Shown here: one piece after another, positions 9,466-18,279 of the stretch | Numbering within the stretch: position 1 is the first letter of the stretch | Layout of the letters: every line of letters begins with the position of its first letter | NCBI RefSeq assembly: GCF_913063425.1 | Contig: NZ_CAJXYK010000005.1 | Span: 118,685 to 182,684 of the forward strand | From: an uncultured Thiohalocapsa sp. | GTDB lineage: Bacteria; Pseudomonadota; Gammaproteobacteria; Chromatiales; Chromatiaceae | Reading direction: 5' to 3' | Length of the DNA: 64,000 bases | The notes under the pieces: generated by a model | Database searches by the model: none | What the model saw: only the letters and a program-made list of their open reading frames with translations | Told to the model about the DNA's origin: nothing | Position numbers and translations under genes: made by a program

Positions 9466-9988
9466 CGGGCTCGGCCGGCCGGGCGCCGGCCCGGTCCCCG
9501 GCATACCCCGCCGGCTGGGCCGGCAGGCTGCACCAAAGGTTGCCTACCGGCGCGTCGGCCGAGGCTTTTCCCTCGTGGAGCTGCTGGTGGTTGTGGCCAT
9601 CGTCGCCATCCTCGCCGCCGTCGCTTACCCCAGCTACCAGGAGCAGGTGCGAAGCGGCCGGCGCTCCGAGGCCCAGGCGGACCTGATGCGCCTGGCCCAG
9701 TTCATGGAGCGCCTCTACACGGAGAACGGCTGCTACAACCCCGGCCCCGACAACGACTGCAGCACGACGGACGACGCCGCCAACCCCACCATCGCCACCA
9801 CAGCGGACCACTACGGCGTGGCCTTTGTCGGCACGGTCACCGCCGATGCCTATGTCATCGAGGCGACGCCCAGCGGCCCGCAGGCAGGCGACGGCGTTTT
9901 GCGCATCAACCAGCTGGGACAGCGCTGGTGGGACGAGGACCGGGACGGCACCCTCGAAGCCGGTGAGGACAACTGGGAGCGCAACTGA
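9434..9988 (+). CDS. pilE: type IV pilin-like protein PilE
   Basis: Minor pilin of 184 residues. The only usable start codon seen is ATG 9434, inside the end of pilY1, giving an unusually long leader of 43 residues before the prepilin peptidase site: RVGRG then FSLVELLVVVAIVAILAAVA, with Glu5 present. The mature head has YPSYQEQVR and RSEAQADLM, typical of PilE-type pilins, and a C-terminal Asp-rich tail (DEDRDGTLEAGED) that could bind calcium. It closes the pilin operon and runs convergently into the RND permease gene 33 bp later, with no clear terminator hairpin between them. Confidence 0.85.
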   Translation: MAGVPGCKSTDGLGRPGAGPVPGIPRRLGRQAAPKVAYRRVGRGFSLVELLVVVAIVAILAAVAYPSYQEQVRSGRRSEAQADLMRLAQFMERLYTENGCYNPGPDNDCSTTDDAANPTIATTADHYGVAFVGTVTADAYVIEATPSGPQAGDGVLRINQLGQRWWDEDRDGTLEAGEDNWERN

Positions 9989-10021
9989 CCGCCGCGGCAG
10001 CGACAGCGCGGCACGTCGCCC

Positions 10022-13000
10022 TCACATCGATGGACCGGCTGCCGCAGTCCCCACCGGAGCCGGCGCCGTGAGCTCCCGCCGCCGCACGAACCTCAGCGTC
10101 AGCGCCAGCAGCGCCGGCATGAAGGTCAGCGTCACCAGGGTGCTGAACAGCAGCCCGAACAGCACGATGGCGCCGAGCCCACGGTAGAGCTCCGTCCCGG
10201 CGCCCGGGTTGAACACCAGCGGCGACAGGCCCGCCACCGTGGTGACCATGGACATCATGATGGGCCGGATGCGCACCCGCACCGCCTCGGTGACGGCGTC
10301 CATGATGGCGAGGCCCTGATCGCGCACGTTGCTCACGGCCCGCTCCACGATGAGGATGGGGTTGTTCACCACGGTGCCGATGAGCACCAAAAAGCCCAGC
10401 ATGGTGATCATGTCGAAGGGCTGCTGGATGGGATAGAGCCCGATCTTATCCAGGTGCGCCCCGCCGAGGTTCAGCAGCGCCAGCCCCGCGATGCCGCCGC
10501 TGATGCCCACCGGCACGCTGGTCATGATGAGCAGCGGCCAGCCCCAGTGGCTGAACACCGCAACCATGAGCAGATAGGCGATCAGCAGCGCCACGGCGAA
10601 GTTGCCCGCCAGCGCCCGCATGGTGGCCTGGAGCCGGTCACTCGCGCCGCTCAGCTGTAGGCGGATGCCATCCGGCAGCGCCCCCGCGGCCGGCATGCCC
10701 TGGATGATCTCCTCCTGCACCCGGCGCACGCCCTCCTCCAGGGGCACGTCATCCGGCGGGATGACGGTCATGGTGATGGTGCGGTCGCCGTCCACCCGTC
10801 GGATGGTCTCGGTGTTGACGCTCTCCTCCAGGCGCGCGACGGCGGACAGGGGCACGATGCCGCCGCTGGGGGAGTAGAGCATCAGCCGCTCCAGGTCCTG
10901 CGGGCGCTCGATGTTGCCGGCGGTGCTGTAGAGAAAGATGTCGATCTCGTCGTCGTCCAAAAAGAACTCGTCCACGAAGGCGCCGTCGGAATAGGCCCAG
11001 ACGGTGTAGCCGAGGTCCCCCGGCGAGATGCCGAGCTCCGCCGCCCGCTCCCAGTCCGGGCGCACCTCCAGCATGGGCTGGCCCAGGGTCAGCGCCGAGG
11101 GCTCGGACTTCACCCGCGGACCCTCGAAAATGCTGCGGGCCTTGGCCTGCACCTCTGAGGCCGCGTCGAACAGCGTCGGCAGGTCCGGCCCGCTGATCTC
11201 GATGTTGATGGCGCGGGTGCCGCCGAAGTTGCCGGAGAAGATGGACCCGCGGCTGGAGAAGCTGCGCAGGCCCGGAAGCGCGCTGGTCTTCTCGCTCGCC
11301 ACGCGCATCAGCTCCGCAGTCTGGCGGCGGTCGGTGGCCTCGCGCACCACGAATACCCGGCTCTGGCTCGCAAAGCCGATGGTGAAGTTGAGCGCGGGCA
11401 CGTCCGCCTTGCCCTGGGCGAACAGCGCCGGGTCCTGTCCCACCGCCGGGTAGAAGTCCTTGTCCACCTCCTGGAAGGCACGGCGCATCATGTCGATGTT
11501 GTAGCCGGGGGGCGCGAACATCAGGGTGAAGATCTTGGACTCCTCGCCCTCCGGCAGATACTCGGCGTCCGGCGTCAGGGTCCAGATGATGGCACCGGCG
11601 GCGCCGAGCACCAGCGCGATGACCAGGAGCGGCCGCAGGATACCCTGGGCCAGCCAGTGCACCAGCCCCAACACCAGCGCCGAGAAGCCGCCGCCGACGC
11701 GGTCCAGCAGCCGGCGGCGCCGGGGGGCCTTGGGCGCGCGCAGCCAGCGCCCGGCCGCAGCCGGCACCAGGGTGATGGCCAGCAGCATGGACATCAGGAT
11801 GCTGGAGGAGATGGCGATGGCGATGTCGGAGTACAGCTGCCCCGCCTCCTGCCTGACGAACACCACCGGCAGGAACACGGCCACCGTGGTGAGGGTGGAG
11901 GCCAGCACCGCGGGCCAAACCTCCCGCACGCCCTCCAGCGCCGCCCTGAGCCGCGCCTTGCCCTGGCTCAGGTGGCGGAAGATGTTCTCCAGCACCACGA
12001 TGTTGTTATCGAGCGTCATGCCGATGGCGAAGGCCACGCCCGCGAGGGAGATGACGTTGATGGTGCGCCCGGTGAGCATCAGCCCGAGGAACGCGGCGAG
12101 GGTGCAGATGGGGATGCCGATGGCGCCGATGAGGGTCGCCGGCAGCGAGCGCAGGAACAAAAACAGCACCAGGGTCGCCAGCACCGCGCCGATGGCGAGG
12201 TTGCGCTCCACCACCTGGATGGCATCTGTTACATAGACCACGTCGTCGGCGGTGCGGATGAGCTTGAGGCCCCGGGGGTTCAGCAGGGTCTCGTTCAGCT
12301 CGGCGACCTTCGCCAGCATGTCCTGCTTGATCTGGATGACATTGCTGCCGATCTGCCGGTTCACCGCAAAGCCCAGGATGGGCTTGCCCTCGGAGTAGGC
12401 ATAGCTGCGGACCTCGGCATAGCCGAGCTCGGCGCGGCCCACGTCCTTGAGCCGGATGAAGGCGCCGTCACGCTCGGCGATGACCAGCTCTTCGAGCTCC
12501 TCCGGGCTGTCGAAGCGCCCGATGGTGCGCAGCAGATAGCGCCGTTTGCCGCTGTCGAGGTCGCCGCCGGAGACGTCCTGATTGCGGGCACGGATGGCCT
12601 GGCGCAGCTCCGTCAGGCTGATGCCGCGCTCGGCGAGCCGCACCGGGTCCACGAAGACCTTGAGCTGCCGTGCGGCACCGCCGCGCAGCTCCACGCTGGA
12701 GACGCCGGGCACCCGCTCCATGGCCTGAATGACGTACTCTTCCACCCAGTCCCGGAGCGCAACGATGTCGGCGTCGGTGAAGGCGCCGGACGCCGGCATC
12801 AGCCGGAAGTACATGAAGGAATTGCTGGAGAAGGCCTCGGCGCGGATGCTCGGCTGGTCCACGTTCTCCGGATAGCCCGGCACCTGGCTCAGCGCATTGT
12901 TGACGTTGAGCAGGGCCTCCTCCATGGGCACCGAGAAGGGAAACTCCAGCTCGATGTCGGCCTCGCCGGTGCTCGCGGTGGACACCATGCGCTCCAGCCC

Positions 13001-13219
13001 CGGGATGCGGCCCAGGTACTTCTCCTGCTCGACGACGATCTCCTTCTCCACGTCCTGGGGCGCCGCGCCCGGCCACTTGGTGGTGACGGTCACCACCCGG
13101 GCGTCCAGGTCCGGGATCATCTGCACCGGGACGTTGAAGATGGACAGGATGCCGAACAGGGTCAGCAGCAGCACAGCCACGGTGAGGATCACCGGGCGCT
13201 CGATGGCGAACTTGAACAT
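10022..13219 (-). CDS. RND efflux permease (AcrB/HAE1-like)
   Basis: Inner-membrane proton-driven exporter of about 1065 residues with 12 expected membrane helices and two large periplasmic loops. The start at MFKFAIERPV is the canonical RND N terminus; the frame extends 27 codons upstream without family similarity. The TM4 motif reads GMTLDNNIVVLENIFRH around residue 400, so only one of the two adjacent aspartates of AcrB is present. This Asp-Asn form is known in some RND subfamilies. The second half repeats the fold (GTVVNNPILIVERA). It lies 235 bp downstream of its adaptor gene; no outer-membrane TolC-type gene is adjacent, so another locus must supply it. Substrate unknown. Confidence 0.88.
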   Translation of the reverse strand: MFKFAIERPVILTVAVLLLTLFGILSIFNVPVQMIPDLDARVVTVTTKWPGAAPQDVEKEIVVEQEKYLGRIPGLERMVSTASTGEADIELEFPFSVPMEEALLNVNNALSQVPGYPENVDQPSIRAEAFSSNSFMYFRLMPASGAFTDADIVALRDWVEEYVIQAMERVPGVSSVELRGGAARQLKVFVDPVRLAERGISLTELRQAIRARNQDVSGGDLDSGKRRYLLRTIGRFDSPEELEELVIAERDGAFIRLKDVGRAELGYAEVRSYAYSEGKPILGFAVNRQIGSNVIQIKQDMLAKVAELNETLLNPRGLKLIRTADDVVYVTDAIQVVERNLAIGAVLATLVLFLFLRSLPATLIGAIGIPICTLAAFLGLMLTGRTINVISLAGVAFAIGMTLDNNIVVLENIFRHLSQGKARLRAALEGVREVWPAVLASTLTTVAVFLPVVFVRQEAGQLYSDIAIAISSSILMSMLLAITLVPAAAGRWLRAPKAPRRRRLLDRVGGGFSALVLGLVHWLAQGILRPLLVIALVLGAAGAIIWTLTPDAEYLPEGEESKIFTLMFAPPGYNIDMMRRAFQEVDKDFYPAVGQDPALFAQGKADVPALNFTIGFASQSRVFVVREATDRRQTAELMRVASEKTSALPGLRSFSSRGSIFSGNFGGTRAINIEISGPDLPTLFDAASEVQAKARSIFEGPRVKSEPSALTLGQPMLEVRPDWERAAELGISPGDLGYTVWAYSDGAFVDEFFLDDDEIDIFLYSTAGNIERPQDLERLMLYSPSGGIVPLSAVARLEESVNTETIRRVDGDRTITMTVIPPDDVPLEEGVRRVQEEIIQGMPAAGALPDGIRLQLSGASDRLQATMRALAGNFAVALLIAYLLMVAVFSHWGWPLLIMTSVPVGISGGIAGLALLNLGGAHLDKIGLYPIQQPFDMITMLGFLVLIGTVVNNPILIVERAVSNVRDQGLAIMDAVTEAVRVRIRPIMMSMVTTVAGLSPLVFNPGAGTELYRGLGAIVLFGLLFSTLVTLTFMPALLALTLRFVRRRELTAPAPVGTAAAGPSM

Positions 13220-13353
13220 GGCGGTGTGCGGGGGCCTGAGATGACACGGGCGGTCGCGCGCTGCGCGGGATGACCCCCAAGTTGGCGCCGCCGTTGGCAA
13301 TAGACAAACCCAAGCGTGCGGCGCCGGCGACGTCCGACGCCCCGCCCGGGTGC

Positions 13354-13410
13354 GCCGACTTCAGTCGGCCCCCAAGTCGGTCCCCAGGGGCAGGCGGACC
13401 TCAGTCCGCC
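13354..13410. repeat. pair of palindromic REP-like elements (GACTTCAGTC family)
   Basis: Two short palindromes lie in the 235-bp gap between adaptor and permease genes: GCCGACTTCAGTCGGC (13354-13369) and GGCGGACCTCAGTCCGCC (13393-13410). The same core with variable flanks recurs at about 16.8 and 22.2 kb, always outside genes. Such interspersed palindromes are typical of REP families in gammaproteobacteria. As RNA they form hairpins that could dampen read-through into the permease. Confidence 0.6.
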
Positions 13411-13454
13411 GGAAGCACAGGCTCACCTGGCCTCAGACTCTACGCAGCGCCGCC

Positions 13455-14591
13455 CTATTCCAACGCCGCCGTCTCCGCCGCATCCGGACGCGCCCGGCTG
13501 GGCTGCGGGGAGACGCTCTGCCCAGGCTTCAGGGACTCGTTCCCGAGCAGGACCACCCGGTCGCCGTCGGCGAGGTCCCCGCCGGTGATCTCCACCCGAT
13601 CACCGCCGGCGCGGCCGGTCTCGATCTGCACCGGATAGGCCTTGAGGATGCCGTCCTCCTCCTGCACCCGCCAGACCTCGCGCGTGCCGTCCGCCCTTGC
13701 GATGACGGCATCCCGCGGCACGGTGAGCACTTCCGCCTCGCCGCCGGCGAGATCCACCCGCACCCGCGCCGACATGCCGGGGGCCAGCAGCCCGTCCGGG
13801 TTCGGCAGGTCGATGAGGATGGGGAAGGTGCGCGAGCGCGGGTCGCCGCTTGCGACACGGGCGAAGACCTCGCCACGGAAGGTCCGCTCCGGCAGCGCAT
13901 CGAAGCGCACCGCCGCCGCGGCACCGCGGCTCACACGCGGGAAGTCGATCTGCGGCAGGGTGGCGCGGATGCGCAGCACGTCCAGCGCCACCAGCTCCAC
14001 CGCGGCCTCGTCGCGCTGCGCCCACTCGCCCACCTCCAGATTGCGGGCGACGATCATGCCGGCGAAGGGCGCCGTGAGGCGGTGCCGGCGCTTCACTTCC
14101 TCAGCGCGGGCCAGGGCGGCGCGCTCGGCGGCCAGCGCGGCGGCGGTCATCTCCACCCGGGCCTCGGCGGAGCGGATATCCGTCTCCGACGCGTGTCGGC
14201 CCTGCTTCAGGCGCAGCAGCTCGTCGCGGATGCGGATGGCGTCCTGGTGGCTCGCCGCCGCCTCCTGCACCCGGGCCGCGGCGGCCTCGACGTTGTGCGC
14301 CTCGATGCCGTCGTCCAGCGCCAGAATGGGGTCCCCCGCCGCCACCCGGCTGCCCGTGTCCACGAACAGCTCGGTCACCAGCCCGTCCACCTTCGGCGAC
14401 AGGGCCGCACGCCTGGGGGCGATGGTGGTGCCCGACAGCATCGCCTGCTCGCGCAGTGACTCACGCTGGACCTCCGCCAGGGTGACCGGCGCCGGCTCCG
14501 CGACGACAGGCCCCGGGAGCCCGAGGCCGAGGCCGAGGGCCAGCATCCAGGGCAGGATCAGGCGGGAGGGGCTTGCGTGACTCCGGGGCAT
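13455..14591 (-). CDS. RND efflux periplasmic adaptor (membrane fusion protein)
   Basis: Periplasmic adaptor of about 378 residues linking the RND pump to an outer-membrane channel. The chosen ATG at 14591 gives a signal peptide (LILPWMLALGLGLGLPGPVVA); the longer frame upstream is translated REP sequence. A barrel-sandwich/lipoyl half (LSPKVDGLVTELFVDTGSRV), an alpha-helical hairpin with charged coiled coil (about residues 95-165), a second lipoyl half (LTAPFAGMIVARNLEVGEW) and a beta-barrel domain follow, as in HlyD/AcrA-type proteins. It lacks an obvious lipobox, so it is probably anchored by an uncleaved helix or soluble. Likely co-transcribed with the permease. Confidence 0.85.
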   Translation of the reverse strand: MPRSHASPSRLILPWMLALGLGLGLPGPVVAEPAPVTLAEVQRESLREQAMLSGTTIAPRRAALSPKVDGLVTELFVDTGSRVAAGDPILALDDGIEAHNVEAAAARVQEAAASHQDAIRIRDELLRLKQGRHASETDIRSAEARVEMTAAALAAERAALARAEEVKRRHRLTAPFAGMIVARNLEVGEWAQRDEAAVELVALDVLRIRATLPQIDFPRVSRGAAAAVRFDALPERTFRGEVFARVASGDPRSRTFPILIDLPNPDGLLAPGMSARVRVDLAGGEAEVLTVPRDAVIARADGTREVWRVQEEDGILKAYPVQIETGRAGGDRVEITGGDLADGDRVVLLGNESLKPGQSVSPQPSRARPDAAETAALE

Positions 14592-14677
14592 GGGTACGGT
14601 GACTCCGGCATGCTGGCATGGGCTGATCGGCAACATATGGCGCCGCCGGCACCGATTCACGAGTGCCTCGGATTGTT

Positions 14678-14773
14678 GGGGACGGTATATTGAATTCACC
14701 GACACAGTCCAGGCAGAAGACCCGCCAACGCCCAGCCTGTGGACCCCTTTGTATGGGGACAGTATATTGAACT
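14678..14773 (+). repeat. two GGGGACRGTATATTGAAYT elements (REP/RAYT-type)
   Basis: Two direct copies of the same 19-bp motif occur at 14678-14696 (GGGGACGGTATATTGAATT) and 14755-14773 (GGGGACAGTATATTGAACT), 58 bp apart, in the gap between the adaptor and speA. Further copies lie at 52.4 and 54.0-54.1 kb. Sequences of this form commonly flank REP-associated tyrosine transposase genes (family knowledge), but no such gene is present here. Confidence 0.6.
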
Positions 14774-14819
14774 GCGAGCACAGCAAGCTGCGGACAACGC
14801 ACCACTGCCATCGCGCCGG

Positions 14820-16712
14820 CTAGAGATGGCCGAGGTAGGTGTCGCCGTAAAGCCCCGCCTTCAGCTCCAGGTACATGCGCTCGCGCTCGCCACGCGGGAG
14901 GCCGGTGGCGTCGATGCGCCGCCGGTAGCGGGCCAGCAGCTCCCGTGGCTCGAAGTGGACATAGCTCAGCAGCTCGTCGGCGGAGTCGCCGCGCTCCGGC
15001 TCCGAGAGCCGGTAGCCCTCCGGGCGCTGCGGGTCGAGTGCGACATTGACGGCGTCGGTGTCGCCGAAGAGGTTGTGGATATCGCCCAGGATCTCCTGGT
15101 AGGCGCCCACCATGAAGAAGCCGAGCAGATAGGTCTCCGCGCGCGGGTCGAAGGCATGCACCGGCAGGCTCGCCTCCACCCCGTCCACGTCTACGTAGTG
15201 GCTGACGCAGCCGTCGGAATCGCAGGTGAGGTCGTGGACGATGCCCCGCTCCGTCGGTGTCTCGTGCAGGCGCTGGAGCGGCACGATGGGAAAGATCTGG
15301 TCGATGGCCCAGACATCCGGCAGCGACTGGAACAGCGAGAAGTTGCAGAAGAGCTTGTCCGCCAGCTCGCCGTTCAGGCGGTCCAACAGCTCCCGCTGCC
15401 GGCGGCTGCTGTGGGAGAGCCTCGCGCGCAGCGCACGGCAGATGCCGGCATAGCACTCGTCGGCACGGGCGCGGTCAGGCAGGCCCAGCCGGCCGGCGGC
15501 GAAGTCCGACCGCACGGCCAGCACGGCGGCCTCGGCGCGCTCGAACAGCTCCAGCGGTGCGCCCTCCGCCACGTCCGCCAGGACCTGCTCCAGGGCGGCA
15601 AGCTCCAGGCTCGCACCCGCCGCCTGTGCCGATGCTGCCGCCGGCACCACGGCACAGCCGCCGGCGCGCTCGCGGTCCACCACGTCCGTGAACAGCACGG
15701 CGTGGTGCGCGGACAGTGCCCGGCCGGACTCGGTGACGATGTGCGGGTCCGGGACGCCCGCGTCGCGACAGATGCTCGCCGCGGTGCCGAGGATGGCGCC
15801 GGCATAATCCTCCAGGCCATAGTTCACCGAACAGTAGGCGCGGGTGCGGGTGCCCTCGTAGTCCACGCCGAGCCCGCCGCCGATGTCCAGGGTGTCCAGG
15901 CCACAGCCCTGGACCGTCAGCGCCGTATAGAAGCGGCACAGCTCGGTGACACCGGCACGGATGTCCGCGAGGCTTGGAATCTGGGAGCCGAGATGGGCAT
16001 GCAGCAGCCGCAGCCAGCCGAGCCCGCCGACGGCCCCAAGGCGCGACACCAGCGCCAGCACCTGCTGCGCCGAGAGGCCGAACTTGGCCCGCTCGCCGCC
16101 GCTGTTCTGCCAGTTGCCGGCGGCGGCCGCGGCCAGGCGCACGCGCACGCCGAGCAGCGGCTCGACGCCTAAGCGCGCGGCCTCGTCGATGACCAGCTCC
16201 AGCTCCGAGGGCTTCTCGATGACGATGTGCACGGCAAGCCCGAGCCGCCGGCCGATAAGGGCGAGGCGAATGTAATCGCGGTCCTTGTAGCCGTTGCAGA
16301 TGACGGTGCCGCCGTCCGGCACCAGCGCCAACACGGCCATCAGCTCCGGCTTGCTGCCGGCCTCGAGCCCGATGCCGCCGCCGCTCAGGATGGCCCGCAC
16401 CACACTCTGCTGCTGGTTCACCTTGATGGGGTATACCGGCCGATAGGTGCCGCACCAGTCGAGACCCGCCATGGCACCCTCGAAGGCCGCGCGCATGGCG
16501 CGCACCCGATGCCGCAGGATGTCGTCGAAGCGCACCAGCACCGGCAGCGACAGCCCCTCGTCGCGCAGGCGGCGGGCGAGCAAGGCGAGGTCGATCTCCG
16601 TTGCGGCGTCGGGGTCCGGGCGCACCGCGAGGTGGCCCGCGTCATTGATGCGGAAGTAGCCCTCGCCCCAGCGGGGGATGGCGTAGATGGACTCGCAGAT
16701 GGGCGGCGACAT
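14820..16712 (-). CDS. speA: biosynthetic arginine decarboxylase
   Basis: PLP-dependent enzyme of 630 residues converting arginine to agmatine, the first step of the agmatine route to putrescine. Length is typical of SpeA. The PLP lysine lies in YPIKVNQQ near residue 98. Other family motifs are GLEAGSKPEL, the phosphate-binding HAHLGSQ, DIGGGLGVDYEG, SVNYGLEDYA and VTESGRALSAHH. The C terminus (YLELKAGLYGDTYLGHL) is complete. A start ATG at 16712 fits the family N terminus, although no strong ribosome site is visible. It is a single gene with speB not adjacent, divergent from the following lipoprotein gene. Confidence 0.93.
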   Translation of the reverse strand: MSPPICESIYAIPRWGEGYFRINDAGHLAVRPDPDAATEIDLALLARRLRDEGLSLPVLVRFDDILRHRVRAMRAAFEGAMAGLDWCGTYRPVYPIKVNQQQSVVRAILSGGGIGLEAGSKPELMAVLALVPDGGTVICNGYKDRDYIRLALIGRRLGLAVHIVIEKPSELELVIDEAARLGVEPLLGVRVRLAAAAAGNWQNSGGERAKFGLSAQQVLALVSRLGAVGGLGWLRLLHAHLGSQIPSLADIRAGVTELCRFYTALTVQGCGLDTLDIGGGLGVDYEGTRTRAYCSVNYGLEDYAGAILGTAASICRDAGVPDPHIVTESGRALSAHHAVLFTDVVDRERAGGCAVVPAAASAQAAGASLELAALEQVLADVAEGAPLELFERAEAAVLAVRSDFAAGRLGLPDRARADECYAGICRALRARLSHSSRRQRELLDRLNGELADKLFCNFSLFQSLPDVWAIDQIFPIVPLQRLHETPTERGIVHDLTCDSDGCVSHYVDVDGVEASLPVHAFDPRAETYLLGFFMVGAYQEILGDIHNLFGDTDAVNVALDPQRPEGYRLSEPERGDSADELLSYVHFEPRELLARYRRRIDATGLPRGERERMYLELKAGLYGDTYLGHL

Positions 16713-16783
16713 GGGCTGGTGCGGCGGGATGCGGCTTCGATGGCGGGCAGTCTAGTGCACCACCGCGGAAGTCGCGATGCCCT

Positions 16784-16836
16784 CCCCGGGTACGCCGACG
16801 ACCGTCGGCACGCCGGGGAAGGTGGACTTCAGTCCA
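16784..16836. repeat. REP-like palindromes upstream of speA
   Basis: An imperfect hairpin carrying GCCGACGACCGTCGGC (16794-16809), flanked by CCCCGGGTAC and GCCGGGG, is followed by TGGACTTCAGTCCA (16823-16836). The second shares the core of the 13.35-kb and 22.2-kb elements. The rest of the 500-bp gap up to 17213 shows no gene or recognisable promoter. Confidence 0.5.
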
Positions 16837-17213
16837 GCGTGGAGCAATGCTGACCTGAGGAGCTCCACAGCAACGGCATGTGAGCGCTCAGCGTGCGCCA
16901 AGCAGTGCTGCGCCCTGTGGCCCGCACCACAGGCCCGTTGCGCCGGCCATCCGTCGGTCGGGCAGTCAGGCTTCGGGGTCGCCGTCGCGACGTGGACCCT
17001 GGCGGGCACGAATGCTTAAAATGGCGGGCTGTTTCTTAGGGTCGCGCGCAGCACAAAGGTGCCGCCGGGACATGGGTTTTCGGTATCCTTGGCAGCCTCT
17101 AGCGCCACCGCTGCCCCGCACCCGCGGCCCGGCCTTACCCAGCCGCGGCAGCTTTTGCCGAGCGGCTCCACATCCCAAGCGGATCCAGTCGAGTTCTCCC
17201 AGTCGAGTTGTCT

Positions 17214-17789
17214 ATGTTCAAACAGCCGATCCAAGCCGTCGCGCTGCTGGCCGTGCTCGCGGCCGGCGGCTGTGCCAGCGGCGATTTCCAACGCGCCGTC
17301 GGGCTCGACCCGGAGCCGCCCGAGAACCCCAACGCACCCAAGATCACCCGCAGCGAGCCCGTCACCAACACGGGCCGCAAGGCCGTGGTGGTGAGCATCC
17401 ACATGAAGAAGGAGTTTCCGGATGCCTGCATGCTCGGCATGACCCTCACCAACAACCTGGACATCAAGGTCACCAACCTGTCCATACGGCTCACCGCTTA
17501 TATTCGCGGCAACGTCAAGTACGAGTCCATCACCCGCAACTTCACCAACGTGAAGCCCACCGAGCAGCAGTACCGGGACCTGGTCTTCAACCAGATCCAG
17601 TGCAGCGAGATCGACTACATCGGCATCACGGACCCGGGCCGCTGTGCCATCGGCGAGGACATGAACCGCTTCACCGCCCAGCCCGGCGATTGCGCGAAGT
17701 TCGTGGATGTCGCGGTGAGCCCGCACATCACCGTGCGCAAGATCAAGCAGACACCGCCGCCGCCCGAGCCGGAGGTCATACTGCCATGA
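17214..17789 (+). CDS. hypothetical lipoprotein, unknown function
   Basis: I do not recognise a family with certainty. The product (about 191 residues) begins with a lipoprotein signal: basic start, a hydrophobic run AVALLAVLAAGG, then Cys followed by Ala-Ser. The ATG at 17214 is preferred to a TTG two codons upstream. The mature part has a beta-rich look, with SVTNTG-like spacing (EPVTNTGRKAVVVSIHM) and four later cysteines (CMLGM, QCSEID, GRCAIG, GDCAKF) that could make two disulfides in the periplasm. It ends in a Pro-rich tail. It could be a small beta-sandwich outer-membrane lipoprotein (inference). Divergent from speA; 61 bp before the next gene. Confidence 0.65.
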   Translation: MFKQPIQAVALLAVLAAGGCASGDFQRAVGLDPEPPENPNAPKITRSEPVTNTGRKAVVVSIHMKKEFPDACMLGMTLTNNLDIKVTNLSIRLTAYIRGNVKYESITRNFTNVKPTEQQYRDLVFNQIQCSEIDYIGITDPGRCAIGEDMNRFTAQPGDCAKFVDVAVSPHITVRKIKQTPPPPEPEVILP

Positions 17790-17850
17790 GCCCGCACCCG
17801 GCCGCACCAACCCGGCGCAGCAGACCGGCCTGAGGGCAGGAGGGGTCGCC

Positions 17851-18207
17851 ATGCGCATCGTCCTCATCGCGCTTGCGACCCTGTGGGGCGTCGGCGCCCT
17901 GATCGCCTTCGTCTTCACCCGCGACAAGACGCTCGATGCCAAGCTGACGGCGGGCTACCTGGTGGCCTGGCCGGCGCTGCTGGTGCTGGTGTACATCAAC
18001 CAGCCGCTGCCGCTGTGGATCGGGCTGCCGGTGATGTTCGGCTTCCTGCCCTGGTTCCTCGCCGGACCGCACCTGTGGCAGATCCTGAAGGACCCGGGCC
18101 GCTCCCAGCCGGACGAGATCATCGGCATCCCCATCGGCTACTGGAAGTGGGGCAGCATCGCCGCCGTGCTGCTGGGTGTGATCTTCAATGCCCTGGTCCG
18201 GCCCTGA
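17851..18207 (+). CDS. small hypothetical inner-membrane protein
   Basis: Unrecognised 118-residue protein with a strong ribosome site (AGGAGG before ATG 17851). Three hydrophobic helices are visible: residues 1-22, about 33-65 (two closely spaced runs broken by NQPLPLW), and 98-115. A hydrophilic loop with DPGRSQPDEIIG lies before the last helix. Its stop codon TGA (18205-18207) is the first step of an 11-bp repeat array in which every stop overlaps a new ATG, ending at the mazG start. Its expression may therefore be coupled to mazG. Function unknown. Confidence 0.6.
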   Translation: MRIVLIALATLWGVGALIAFVFTRDKTLDAKLTAGYLVAWPALLVLVYINQPLPLWIGLPVMFGFLPWFLAGPHLWQILKDPGRSQPDEIIGIPIGYWKWGSIAAVLLGVIFNALVRP

Positions 18208-18257
18208 TGCGCCCCTGATGCGCCCCTGATGCGCCCCTGATGCGCCCCTGATGCGCC
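18204..18257 (+). repeat. 11-bp tandem array forming a stop-restart ladder
   Basis: Five head-to-tail units of CTGATGCGCCC start at 18204, 18215, 18226, 18237 and 18248 (the last incomplete). Each contains TGATG, so reading ATG CGC CCC TGA gives a three-codon frame whose stop overlaps the next ATG by one base. The first ATG (18207) overlaps the stop of the membrane-protein gene. The last frame (ATG 18251) ends with TGA at 18281-18283, overlapping the mazG ATG at 18280. Confidence 0.85.
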
Positions 18258-18279
18258 TGAACCCCCATCGCTGCCTGCC

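Noticed and set aside
11657..13273. Long plus-strand frame opposite the RND permease
   Set aside because: Antisense shadow of the permease gene; composition is His/Gln/Asp-rich noise and no start signal is present.
18204..18257. Short repeats as a CRISPR array
   Set aside because: Units are contiguous 11-mers without spacers; no cas genes are present.
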